Below, piece after piece: positions 16,907-25,112 of a stretch of DNA of 64,000 bases (position 1 is the first letter of the stretch; every line of letters begins with the position of its first letter). The position numbers and the translations under genes were made by a program. Below the pieces are notes generated by a model. The model saw only the letters and a program-made list of their open reading frames with translations, was not told the DNA's origin and searched no databases. This stretch comes from Cryomorpha sp963741985. GTDB lineage: Bacteria > Bacteroidota > Bacteroidia > Flavobacteriales_D > Cryomorphaceae. The stretch covers positions 372,001 to 436,000 of the forward strand of contig CAVUKD010000004.1 in assembly GCA_963741985.1 (NCBI GenBank), in the 5' to 3' direction.

Positions 16907-17227
16907 AGATTGACGAAGATAATGCGATTAACAGAATTTTTTTTGATATTTACACAAGTGGTGAAAAAATGATATGGTTAAGCGTCATCTAAAAAATTAT
17001 CCTCCTATCAAGCTAATAAATTGGGATATAGCAGGCTCTATACTTGGCAGGTTTTAGAAATCTGCCAGGTCTTATTACTCAGAAAACGTATCACACCTTA
17101 AAGTTCCATCATTCTTCGCCTGAATCTTTCAAAAAAATTCTCACAAACTCCGTTGCCCAAACTTTTTCAACTTACTTTGGGTTCTTAATTATTGAGGTCG
17201 GACACGGCTGTCGCCAAAAATCAATTC
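16907..17227. other. intergenic region with a REP-like hairpin
   Basis: A gap of about 320 bases between divergent genes (lytS-type and acpH-like). It holds a 12-bp hairpin with two G-T pairs (17043-17054 pairing with 17058-17069, loop TAG), whose core is GGCAG/CTGCC. There is no T-tract, so it is unlikely to be a simple terminator. No other gene is seen. Confidence 0.5.
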
Positions 17228-17833
17228 GTGAATTTTTTAGCTCATCTATATCTTTCATTTGACTCAGAACCCGTGATGGTCGGCAACTTCATCGCAGACA
17301 TGTTGCGCGGCTCGCATATAGATAAATATCCTCCCGGCATTCAACTTGGCATCGAGGTACATCGTTCCATTGATTCATTCACCGATAGCCACCCGGTTGT
17401 TTTGGAAACCCGCAGGCTCCTTTATAACGATTTTGGAAAATATGCTGCAGTTGTCCAGGATGTGTTTTACGATCATTTTTTAGCTATAAATTGGCCTCTT
17501 TACACAAAGGAATCCTTGAATAACTTTGTAAAAAATGTATACACCGCGTTACAGTCAAATCGTAAATGTATGAGCTCGCGTGCCTTGCGGACACTTGACT
17601 ACATGCATGCGCAAAACTGGCTGGGAAATTATATTTACCCAGAAGGAATAGACAGAGCACTAAGAGGATTGTCCCATCGTGCCAAATTTAAGTCGCATAT
17701 GGAAAACTCCATGCCCGCCTTTCATGAACATTTTGATGCTATGAATGCGCATTTTAAAACCTTCTTTCCCGAACTAGAAACTTTCATCAGGGATAGTTAC
17801 GGAAAGGATATCGAAGGTTCCCGCAAAGCGTGA
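17228..17833 (+). CDS. acyl carrier protein phosphodiesterase-like protein (AcpH/DUF479)
   Basis: A 201-residue protein matching AcpH, which removes 4'-phosphopantetheine from holo-ACP. The N-terminus NFLAHLYLSFDSEP, the GNFIADMLRG segment and the HRSIDSFTDSHP metal-binding stretch are all family hallmarks, related to HD-type phosphohydrolases. The GTG at 17228 is chosen because family members start at the NFLAHLYLS segment; an in-frame TTG at 17192 is the alternative. It lies 48 bases before the second MltF gene on the same strand. Confidence 0.85.
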   Translation: MNFLAHLYLSFDSEPVMVGNFIADMLRGSHIDKYPPGIQLGIEVHRSIDSFTDSHPVVLETRRLLYNDFGKYAAVVQDVFYDHFLAINWPLYTKESLNNFVKNVYTALQSNRKCMSSRALRTLDYMHAQNWLGNYIYPEGIDRALRGLSHRAKFKSHMENSMPAFHEHFDAMNAHFKTFFPELETFIRDSYGKDIEGSRKA

Positions 17834-17881
17834 TTCCGAAACCTTCGCCCTGCACTTCCGTAAAAACGCATTGCCTTTGGA

Positions 17882-19375
17882 ATGTTTTCCATGAAGAGGC
17901 ATGCTATGTTCAGACATAAACTACATTCGAAAACGAAACAGGTTCTCATTGTTTCGGCCTTGTTGGCGGCATCGTGCCAGCACGATGTTTCGGTACAAGA
18001 GCGCCCCTTGATCAAATCGACAGCCCTGGTGCAACCCGCCACAGTCCATTTTGACCTGGATGCTATTCGCCAAAGAGGAAAACTCATAGCACTCACTCTC
18101 AACAGCTCAACCTCCTATTTTATCTACCGCGGTCAGGCAATGGGCTATGAATATGAATTGCTCCGCCGCTTTACTGCGAGTATTGGCGTAGAGCTTGAGA
18201 TCAAAATCATTCCAGATGTAAATGCGATGTTCGACCTTTTGAACAAAGGCGAAGGAGATATTATTGCGTGTAATTTGGCGATCACCCAAAACCGCAGAAA
18301 ATACGCTGACTTCAGTGATCCGTATAATTTTACCCGTCAGGTACTCGTTCAGCGAAAACCTAAAGGTTGGCAGAAAGAAACTGCAAAAGAAGTGGCGGAA
18401 GCTCTCGTTACAAGTCCGATAGATTTGATCGGTAAAAAGGTATATGTAAATAAAGGCTCATCCTTTTTCAGCCGCCTGGAAAACCTTCAAAACGAAATAG
18501 GCGGAGATATTGATATTGTAAGTGTTCCCGGATATATCGACACTGAAAAACTCATTAAAAGAGTATCCGATGGGGACATTGATTACACTGTGGCCGAGGA
18601 TAATATTGCCAAACTCAATGCAACTTATTACGACAATCTCGACATCTCCGTACAGCTCAGTTTTCCGCAGCAGATAGCTTGGGCTACACGCAAGAACAGC
18701 CCAAATTTGCTCAGTGCTATCAACAACTGGTTGGATAAAGACCGGAAGACGATGGTCTACGCTTATATTTATAATAAATACTTCAAGGCATCGAAAGAGC
18801 AATGGGAAAAATTCAACGGTGCGTATTCTTCGTTGAAAGGAAATAAAATCTCCGATTACGACGATATTTTACGACAGTATGCCAAGGTTATAGACTGGGA
18901 CTGGCGATTGCTGGCTGCGCAAATGTATCAGGAAAGCCGCTTTAATAACGACGCGAAATCCTGGGCTGGTGCCTTCGGGCTCATGCAGTTTATGCCCGAA
19001 ACGGCAAAGATGTACGGTATCGACTCCACTTCCACTCCGGAAGAACAAATTCGTGCTGCCACACTTTATCTTAGCTGGCTTGATGACTATTGGAAAGAAC
19101 GGGTTTTCGACCAAAAAGACAGGGAAAGATTTGTACTCGCCTCATACAATGTTGGCCTCGGCCATGTAATGGATGCTGTGAATATTGCCATCAGCCTTGG
19201 ATACAATCCGCAAAAATGGGAAAATAATGTAGCTGAGTGTATTTTGCTCAAGGCAAATAGTGAGTATTATAGTTCAGATATCGTAAAACACGGTTACTGC
19301 CGCGGTGAAGAACCATACGGATATGTGAAGAATATTATGGACCAGTTTCATCACTATCAGCGGGTTATTTCCTAA
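17882..19375 (+). CDS. MltF-like membrane-bound lytic transglycosylase (paralogue 2)
   Basis: A 497-residue lipoprotein with the same layout as the protein at 48-1517: signal peptide with lipobox LAASC (Cys32), SBP_bac_3 domain (about 55-300) and GH23 domain (about 325-470). The catalytic Glu351 sits in MYQESRF, followed by FGLMQFMPETA and ASYNVGLGH. Shared strings such as RGQ/APMG-EYELL and VLVQRKP show that the two are true paralogues, but they differ throughout. Other ATG codons at 17891 and 17906 could be the start. It ends convergently, overlapping the stop of the next gene. Confidence 0.87.
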   Translation: MFSMKRHAMFRHKLHSKTKQVLIVSALLAASCQHDVSVQERPLIKSTALVQPATVHFDLDAIRQRGKLIALTLNSSTSYFIYRGQAMGYEYELLRRFTASIGVELEIKIIPDVNAMFDLLNKGEGDIIACNLAITQNRRKYADFSDPYNFTRQVLVQRKPKGWQKETAKEVAEALVTSPIDLIGKKVYVNKGSSFFSRLENLQNEIGGDIDIVSVPGYIDTEKLIKRVSDGDIDYTVAEDNIAKLNATYYDNLDISVQLSFPQQIAWATRKNSPNLLSAINNWLDKDRKTMVYAYIYNKYFKASKEQWEKFNGAYSSLKGNKISDYDDILRQYAKVIDWDWRLLAAQMYQESRFNNDAKSWAGAFGLMQFMPETAKMYGIDSTSTPEEQIRAATLYLSWLDDYWKERVFDQKDRERFVLASYNVGLGHVMDAVNIAISLGYNPQKWENNVAECILLKANSEYYSSDIVKHGYCRGEEPYGYVKNIMDQFHHYQRVIS

Positions 19376-19962
19376 TTAGGATCCAAAAGCGAGTTCACAA
19401 ATTCATCAAACCCGAGCGCCTTTAAATAATTCTTATCCGCATACACCGAAATCATCACTTTAAGATACTGTGGTTGATCATCAAGAAAATACAGCTCCAA
19501 GAATACATTCCCAAATTTTTGATCAATGGGCTTTTCCACATGCCGGTCGATTTCCGGTTTTAGGTAATGCCGGTCTATACGTTGGATTCCGGCAGATTTT
19601 TCAGAATAACGCACATCCGAAGTATAGTTCGTGTAACCAAAACTGAGGATGGTTTCCCGAAAAGAGTCGAGCAAAAATTCAAACTCGATTGGCTCAATGC
19701 TAAGCCTCTCATTGAAATAAAACCCATTGGCCTGCGGACTAGTATAAATATAGAATTCAGGGCGAAACCTATACTCAAAGCGAACTTCCTCAAATAACGC
19801 GTAGAGCTGTGAATTACGTTCTATACGTGAACTGTTTCCTTTCCAGAAATTATATTTCTTGACGAATGATTCCTTTCGGACGAGTGGCCCGTTAAGCGAA
19901 TCAATAGGCTCATTGGAACCAAAAAGCGTCGCGAGAATATTCTTTACAAAATCGTTTTTCAA
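19372..19962 (-). CDS. protein of unknown function
   Basis: A 196-residue cytosolic protein without a recognised domain. It is charged and aromatic-rich, with no signal peptide or membrane helix. The start is TTG at 19962, since a stop codon lies four codons upstream and no ATG is available. Its stop codon overlaps that of the convergent mltF-like gene. The composition and even codon pattern support a real gene, but no function can be assigned. Confidence 0.6.
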   Translation of the reverse strand: MKNDFVKNILATLFGSNEPIDSLNGPLVRKESFVKKYNFWKGNSSRIERNSQLYALFEEVRFEYRFRPEFYIYTSPQANGFYFNERLSIEPIEFEFLLDSFRETILSFGYTNYTSDVRYSEKSAGIQRIDRHYLKPEIDRHVEKPIDQKFGNVFLELYFLDDQPQYLKVMISVYADKNYLKALGFDEFVNSLLDPN

Positions 19963-20174
19963 TATGCTATTCTATTTATTGCAGATTCAATCCAAAATTG
20001 ATGAATTTTCCTTTTTAGAATAAAACCATCTGCGGTCTTTGCGTATAATCTTCGCGCAACTTAGTTACTTGTTTCGCTAAGTTGTGGTTAATAATTTTCC
20101 AGTTTAATTCGCTTAAGATAAACACGAATTCATCAAAATTTCCAACATCAAGCACATTTGGTACTTTTACGGCG

Positions 20175-20834
20175 ATGCAAGCAAAGGAAGAAAACATTAT
20201 CGTCAATAAAACCGCGCGCTACTTTACACTCGGCAATCCAAAGAACGCCAAACGCATCTGGATTGTTTTCCATGGCTACGGTCAGCTCGCAAAGTATTTC
20301 ATTCACAATTTCTCGCATCTCGACCCGGAGGAGAATTATATCGTTGCTCCCGAAGGTTTCTATAGGTTTTATCTCAATGGTTTCGATGGAAGAGTGGGCG
20401 CTACCTGGATGACCAAGGAATCACGCCTAACGGATATTTCAGATTATGTGGGATTTATTAATTCCGTTTTCGAAACGGCGATCAAACCTTATTATTCTTC
20501 CGAGAAACAAATGATTGCCTTCGGCTTTTCGCAAGGAGTGGCCACCATAGCGCGATGGATTGCTTATGGAAATTTTCGTCCGGATCAGCTTGTGCTTTGG
20601 GCGGGCTCCTTCCCTCCCGACCTCGAACCGGCCAAGGCCAGAAAATCGTTTGATGCAATCCCTACTATTTGTTGTGTGGGCGACCGTGATCCATTTGTGA
20701 AGCAAAAACACCTTCTGGATACGAAAGCGCATCTTCAGGCATTGGATATTATCCCGGATATATTCCCTTATTCCGGTGAACATAAGATTCCTTCAGGTGA
20801 ATTGGGCAGACTAATAGAAACTTTTATTAACTGA
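20175..20834 (+). CDS. alpha/beta hydrolase, phospholipase/carboxylesterase type
   Basis: A 219-residue alpha/beta hydrolase of the Abhydrolase_2 (carboxylesterase) type. The oxyanion region is WIVFHGYG (about residues 30-37), the nucleophile is Ser in GFSQG (about 117-121), and the acid and base are probably Asp in VGDRDPF and His in SGEHKIP. No signal peptide is present, so it acts in the cytosol. The ATG at 20175 is used; the frame is open 31 codons further upstream but that part looks non-coding. Substrate unknown. It is a single gene upstream of blaI. Confidence 0.8.
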   Translation: MQAKEENIIVNKTARYFTLGNPKNAKRIWIVFHGYGQLAKYFIHNFSHLDPEENYIVAPEGFYRFYLNGFDGRVGATWMTKESRLTDISDYVGFINSVFETAIKPYYSSEKQMIAFGFSQGVATIARWIAYGNFRPDQLVLWAGSFPPDLEPAKARKSFDAIPTICCVGDRDPFVKQKHLLDTKAHLQALDIIPDIFPYSGEHKIPSGELGRLIETFIN

Positions 20835-20868
20835 TAACCTGTACGTTAATTCATTTTTACAAACTTTT

Positions 20869-20912
20869 AAACTAATTATTTAGTTTATTAACTAAACTTT
20901 TAGTTATATTTG
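20869..20912 (+). promoter_or_regulatory. blaI promoter with tandem ACTAA/TTAGT operator half-sites
   Basis: Four alternating half-sites build three overlapping dyads: AAACTAA-TTAT-TTAGTTT (20869-20886), TTTAGTT-TATT-AACTAAA (20879-20896) and AACTAAA-CT-TTTAGTT (20890-20905). They run directly into a -7 element TATATTTG (20905-20912), five bases before the blaI ATG. This is what an autoregulating BlaI/MecI-type repressor site should look like, although the half-site differs from the classical TACA type. Confidence 0.7.
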
Positions 20913-20916
20913 CCGC

Positions 20917-21288
20917 ATGAAAGAATTAACGAAGGCCGAAGAACAGGTTATGCAAATCCTTTGGGAGAAAGATACCTCATTCGTCAAGGAGATAATCGAA
21001 GAAATCCCGAAACCGAAACCGGCATACAATACCATTTCCACGATTGTGCGCATCCTCGAATCGAAGGGCTTTGTGAGCCACGAAGTCTTTGGTAAAAGCC
21101 ACCGCTACTACCCGCTTATTAAAAAAGACGCATATAGAAAATTTAGCACTAACCAGATGTTAAAAGGGTATTTTAGCGGATCGGCATCGCAATTAATGTC
21201 TTTCTTCATAAAAGAAAAGAACCTGAACACCAAAGATTTAGATGAAATTCTCAAGGTTATTGAAAATCAAAAAGGGAAAGAATCATGA
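20917..21288 (+). CDS. BlaI/MecI/CopY family transcriptional repressor
   Basis: A 123-residue winged-helix repressor. The LTKAEEQVMQILWEK start, the AYNTISTIVRILESKGFV recognition helix and the HRYYPLI wing are all hallmarks of the Penicillinase_R family. In classical systems a BlaR1/MecR1 membrane protease senses a signal and causes the repressor to be cut. The next gene encodes such an M56 protease and overlaps this one by four bases (ATGA). Upstream dyads suggest autorepression. No beta-lactamase gene is adjacent, so the regulated function is unknown. Confidence 0.92.
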   Translation: MKELTKAEEQVMQILWEKDTSFVKEIIEEIPKPKPAYNTISTIVRILESKGFVSHEVFGKSHRYYPLIKKDAYRKFSTNQMLKGYFSGSASQLMSFFIKEKNLNTKDLDEILKVIENQKGKES

Positions 21289-22544
21289 ACGCCTTCTTAA
21301 TCTATATTCTCGAAGCTAATTTGTATATTCTTCTTTTTGGAGCGAGCTACTATTTCTTTTTCAGAAATGAACCCTATCACAGAATAAATCGCTGGGTAAT
21401 TCTGGGAAGTGTTTTCACTTCATTTCTTATCCCTCTTCTCTCTTTTACTGGCACGAGTGAAACAATTAATCATGTGGTAAACCTCAACCCAGTTTTGATT
21501 ACTGCAAAGACAACCGTCTCACACACGCCCGTCGGCTATAACTTTCCTTCGTTTCTTTCAATTATTTATTGGCTCGGATTTATTGTGAGTTCCGTTTTTA
21601 TAGTGCGTCGAATTATGTCGCTCCTGCAAATGCTAAATCAAATGAAAGCTACCAATTCCGAAGGAATACGCATAGTAAACTCACCCACGGTAAAATCTCC
21701 GGCGAGCTTTTTCAAAACAATTTTTCTCAACTCCGAACTCGATAAAGCGTCCGAAAAATCCATCCTTGCGCACGAATTGGTTCACATCCACGAAAAACAC
21801 AGCCTCGATGTACTTTTTATGCAAATAGCCCAAGCACTCTGTTGGTTCAATCCGATGATTTACAAACTAATGGATGCGCTTGAAGCTACACATGAATTTC
21901 GCGCCGATCAAGTAGCTACCGAAAAAGAAATTGATAAAACTGAATACAGCAAATTAATTTTATGTCGGGCAATGGACATCCATCCACGAACCCTCGCACA
22001 CCACTTTTCAAAATCAAATCTTTTAAAACGCAGAATCATGATGTTAAACAAATCAAGTAAAACGCGCTCATCCTTTTGGAAGTATTTTTTAATCTTACCG
22101 GTGCTCTGTGGTGCGATAATATTCAACGCTTGTAGCGAAAAAAATGAGGATCTAAATCCAATTCCTCAGGAGAAATCCGCGGCAGATAACTCACAAAACA
22201 AAATGGATTCTGAAAAAATCGAGGGAACCGATATTTATAGAATTGCCGATAAAATGCCGGAGTATCCGGGGGGAGATGCGGCGATGATGACATTTCTCGG
22301 GGAGAATATCAAATACCCCGCAGACTGTAAAGATGAAGGTATCGAAGGAACGGTCTATATCAGTTTTGTGGTAGACAAATCCGGTGAAATCACTGATATG
22401 AAAAGCTTGAGAAGTCCCGACGAACGCCTTTCGGCAAATGCGATGGAAGTAATCAGCAAAATGCCTACATGGACCCCTGGAGAGAATGATGGAGAACTGG
22501 TAAAAGTGGAATATAATCTTCCGATAAAATATCAGTTAAAGTAA
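21285..22544 (+). CDS. M56 family (BlaR1-like) sensor protease with C-terminal TonB domain
   Basis: A 419-residue membrane protein. Helices at about 1-20, 34-55, 82-105 and 263-282 enclose an M56 zinc protease domain with HELVH (His163, Glu164, His167) and the later EATHEFRAD ligand region. After the last helix comes a Cys-containing linker and a TonB C-terminal domain (about 325-419; GTVYISFVVDKSGEITD). BlaR1 has a penicillin-binding sensor here; this protein has TonB_C instead, a common Bacteroidota arrangement of unclear meaning. It is translationally coupled to blaI. Confidence 0.88.
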   Translation: MNAFLIYILEANLYILLFGASYYFFFRNEPYHRINRWVILGSVFTSFLIPLLSFTGTSETINHVVNLNPVLITAKTTVSHTPVGYNFPSFLSIIYWLGFIVSSVFIVRRIMSLLQMLNQMKATNSEGIRIVNSPTVKSPASFFKTIFLNSELDKASEKSILAHELVHIHEKHSLDVLFMQIAQALCWFNPMIYKLMDALEATHEFRADQVATEKEIDKTEYSKLILCRAMDIHPRTLAHHFSKSNLLKRRIMMLNKSSKTRSSFWKYFLILPVLCGAIIFNACSEKNEDLNPIPQEKSAADNSQNKMDSEKIEGTDIYRIADKMPEYPGGDAAMMTFLGENIKYPADCKDEGIEGTVYISFVVDKSGEITDMKSLRSPDERLSANAMEVISKMPTWTPGENDGELVKVEYNLPIKYQLK

Positions 22545-22566
22545 CCTGTAATGCATTAAATAGTTG

Positions 22567-22593
22567 AAATCCGGGGAAACCCGGATTTTCTTT
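22567..22593 (+). terminator. rho-independent terminator of the blaI-M56 operon
   Basis: A perfect 9-bp stem AAATCCGGG/CCCGGATTT closed by a GAAA tetraloop, followed by TTCTTT, 22 bases after the M56 gene stop. Confidence 0.8.
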
Positions 22594-22661
22594 ATGCCTG
22601 AATCTGGAGGTACATCAATATTCTCTTACTTTCGTAAAAACATTAAATCTATAAAACACGA

Positions 22662-23003
22662 ATGGCTTTTGACGATAACCTTGCCGACCGGGTGAGAGAA
22701 CACCTCGCCCTATTTCCAAAACTGCATATCAATGAGAAACGCATGTTTGGCGGATTGGCGTTTATGGTAAATGGTAAAATGTGCGTAAATGTGAGCGGCG
22801 ATCGCCTCATGTGCCGGTTCGACCCAGAGCTTCAGGATGCGCTGAGTAAAAAACGCGGATACGAAATGATGGTGATGAAAGGAAAAGAGATGAAAGGCTA
22901 CGGCTATGTGCAACCCGAAGGCCTGAAAACCAAAGCGGATCTTACCTTTTGGGTGGATTTTTGTTTGGATTTCAACGATCGGGCAAAGGCTTCAAAGGGA
23001 TAA
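22662..23003 (+). CDS. TfoX/Sxy family N-terminal domain protein
   Basis: A 113-residue protein consisting only of a TfoX N-terminal domain. The MFGGLAFMVNGKMCVNV segment (about residues 27-43) is the family signature. Full-length TfoX regulates competence in gammaproteobacteria, but stand-alone N-terminal domain proteins are widespread in bacteria without that role and have no known function. It is a single gene; a near-match -7 element (TACTTTCG) lies at 22627-22634. No competence genes are nearby. Confidence 0.8.
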   Translation: MAFDDNLADRVREHLALFPKLHINEKRMFGGLAFMVNGKMCVNVSGDRLMCRFDPELQDALSKKRGYEMMVMKGKEMKGYGYVQPEGLKTKADLTFWVDFCLDFNDRAKASKG

Positions 23004-23071
23004 GGGGCTAACATATTTAAAATCTGTGCTTGTCCTCCCGCTTTATCGCTCTACGACAAACATTTTTCTGT

Positions 23072-23119
23072 GTATCAAAATCACGGCACGCAGGCGAGGC
23101 ATCACGGCTCTTTTGATAC
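23072..23119. repeat. intergenic inverted repeat
   Basis: Arms GTATCAAAA (23072-23080) and TTTTGATAC (23111-23119) are perfect, with a 30-base loop that contains two copies of ATCACGGC. The element lies between the convergent TfoX-domain and MutS-like genes. It may be a terminator-like structure without T-tract or an interspersed repeat. Confidence 0.5.
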
Positions 23120-23236
23120 CTGATTTCTGCCATAAACATTCCTCACGACGAAAATCTTCTTTGTGAACTTTGCGATTAAATAAAGCTTCCTCGAAAGACC
23201 AAACATCCAAAATTAGTTTAAACCAAAACCCATCTC

Positions 23237-25015
23237 CTACTCCGTCAAGCCCATCTTTTTCAACAAAAAACTCGCGTTCATATTCTCACAAATTCCAGAT
23301 TCAAGCTCGTACTGAAAATCAAGATCGTCATCCTTAAAACCGACCTCGAATTTCATATTCTTCACCCTTTCGGGAAATTCCAAACCAAGATCGCAGAGTG
23401 ACAGATCATGCGTTGCAATTATCCCTTTCACCGGAAGAGTGAGCAGTTTTTCAATAAATTTTCGCGAACCTTCTGCTTTATCAATCGAGTTGGTCCCTTT
23501 CAAAATCTCATCGAGTATTACAAAAAGAGCTTTCCCGTTTTCAAGTTTATCCGTCATTTGGCGAAGACGCCTTAATTCATTGAAGAAATAGGACTCATTC
23601 TCACCCAGCGAATCTGCGGAAAGCATAGATGTAAAAATGCGTTTAGCTTTAAAGGACATCGACTCCACGGGTATCGGCAACCCACGCATAGCGAGCAACA
23701 TGTTGGTCCCAACCATCCGCAAGAAAGTACTTTTGCCAGCCATGTTTGCTCCTGTGATGATCATAAACCGTTCGCTGGTATCCATTACGAAGGTGTTGGG
23801 AACAGCTTTTTCATCCATCAGGATATGGCGCGCGTCCTTCATTTCCACTTCTTCATTTTCCCAAAGGGTGGCGTATTTATATCGCGGATTTCCGAAAACA
23901 TAAAGCGAAAAAGAAGCATACGATTCGAAAGTCACAGCAAGCTCGAGCCAATTATACAAATCGCCGGCATATTCTTTCTTCCATTTTTCAAGACGTTTGG
24001 CACATTGAAAATCCCACATTAGCAACAGGTTCAAAACGATGGAGACAATCACATTATTCCGACTTTCTATGGCACCCACAATCTTTCGCAGCTCTGCAAT
24101 ACCCTTTTCGCTTTTTCCGAGATTTGCTTCTTGAATCAAGTCTTTTATCGGCGAAGATTCAAATGATTTGTTTCGAATAAGAGCTACCATGGATTCAAAT
24201 TCTTCCACATCAGAAAGGATTTTCAGCACATTTTGAAATACCTTCTGATGGCTGGCCAATTTGAATGCAAGGAAAGCTCCCGGTAAAACCAATGTGAGTA
24301 AGTATGCATTGAAGGTTAGCACATCTGTAGCATATAAAAAAGTGCAAACTATTGAATACGCAGGAATGAGAAAAGTGGTGAGAAACCAATAAATCGAGCC
24401 CTTTCTGTTGTCCTTTAAAGAGACCCAGTCGTTAATGGAACTAAAGCGTTTTATATCCGCCTGAGTGAAAGACGCATGACTGAGAAGGCGCAATAAAAAG
24501 TAGGGATTCTCGGCTAACTCAGCAATTATAATACGTTCTTTTTCAATATTTACCGGATCAGTAACTTCCGTTTGTAACCAGCCCGCGATTCGTTCCTTCG
24601 AGAGCTGTGTTTTGGCACGATTCAGGTATTGGAAAAGACTGTACGGCCCGAAAACATTCAGGTCAGCAGCGAAAGGATGATCTCTGTGAATGAACTCTCG
24701 TCCATCTTCCCGACCTCGCCAATTTCCATGTAAAATCTCCAACTCATCTGTTGCATTTTGCCGAAAGGCCTTTTCAATTTTCAATTTCTCCCGAAGGTAG
24801 CTTTGTCGGTTTACCAATTTTATAAAAAGGAAAGCAAAAATTAAAAGTGTTAGTCCGATTAGCAAGCCTTGACCCCACCCGAGATAAATGGCATACACAA
24901 ACACTAGAAATGTAAGTAGTCTGACAAAGGAATTGATTCGATTCTTTTTATTCAGATCTCTAATGAGTTGCTCAGATTCAGAATGAAACTGAGCGATTTT
25001 TTCTTCCGGATTCAT
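23237..25015 (-). CDS. membrane-associated MutS-family ATPase
   Basis: A 592-residue protein with a MutS-type ATPase domain at the C-terminus: Walker A TGANMAGKSTFLR near residue 420, Walker B FVILDEILKGTNS near 500, and an ATHD signature near 535. The DNA-mismatch-binding domain I is absent. Two hydrophobic helices occur near 35-70 and another pair near 215-260, so the protein is probably membrane-bound. Such MutS-related proteins are common in Bacteroidota and their role is unknown; a true mismatch repair function is unlikely. ATG 25015 is chosen, since the -7 element lies at 25028-25021. Confidence 0.82.
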   Translation of the reverse strand: MNPEEKIAQFHSESEQLIRDLNKKNRINSFVRLLTFLVFVYAIYLGWGQGLLIGLTLLIFAFLFIKLVNRQSYLREKLKIEKAFRQNATDELEILHGNWRGREDGREFIHRDHPFAADLNVFGPYSLFQYLNRAKTQLSKERIAGWLQTEVTDPVNIEKERIIIAELAENPYFLLRLLSHASFTQADIKRFSSINDWVSLKDNRKGSIYWFLTTFLIPAYSIVCTFLYATDVLTFNAYLLTLVLPGAFLAFKLASHQKVFQNVLKILSDVEEFESMVALIRNKSFESSPIKDLIQEANLGKSEKGIAELRKIVGAIESRNNVIVSIVLNLLLMWDFQCAKRLEKWKKEYAGDLYNWLELAVTFESYASFSLYVFGNPRYKYATLWENEEVEMKDARHILMDEKAVPNTFVMDTSERFMIITGANMAGKSTFLRMVGTNMLLAMRGLPIPVESMSFKAKRIFTSMLSADSLGENESYFFNELRRLRQMTDKLENGKALFVILDEILKGTNSIDKAEGSRKFIEKLLTLPVKGIIATHDLSLCDLGLEFPERVKNMKFEVGFKDDDLDFQYELESGICENMNASFLLKKMGLTE

Positions 25016-25020
25016 GGCCG

Positions 25021-25028
25021 CAAAAGTA
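25021..25028 (-). promoter_or_regulatory. -7 promoter element of the MutS-like gene
   Basis: The minus strand reads TACTTTTG, an exact TAnnTTTG match ending six bases before the ATG at 25015. An alternative upstream start at 25033 would lie before the promoter and is therefore rejected. Confidence 0.6.
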
Positions 25029-25071
25029 CTCAAACCGATCGCTTATGACCTCATAAATATTCTTTATATTT

Positions 25072-25108
25072 TATATGTAGGTTAATTTAATGTACATACA
25101 TATATTTG
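25072..25108 (+). promoter_or_regulatory. marR promoter and candidate MarR operator
   Basis: An inverted repeat TATATGTA/TACATATA (25072-25079 and 25097-25104) flanks a central palindrome ATGTACAT (25090-25097), and the right arm overlaps a -7 element TATATTTG (25101-25108). The ATG of marR follows four bases later. This fits an autorepressed MarR-type promoter. Confidence 0.6.
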
Positions 25109-25112
25109 CAGT

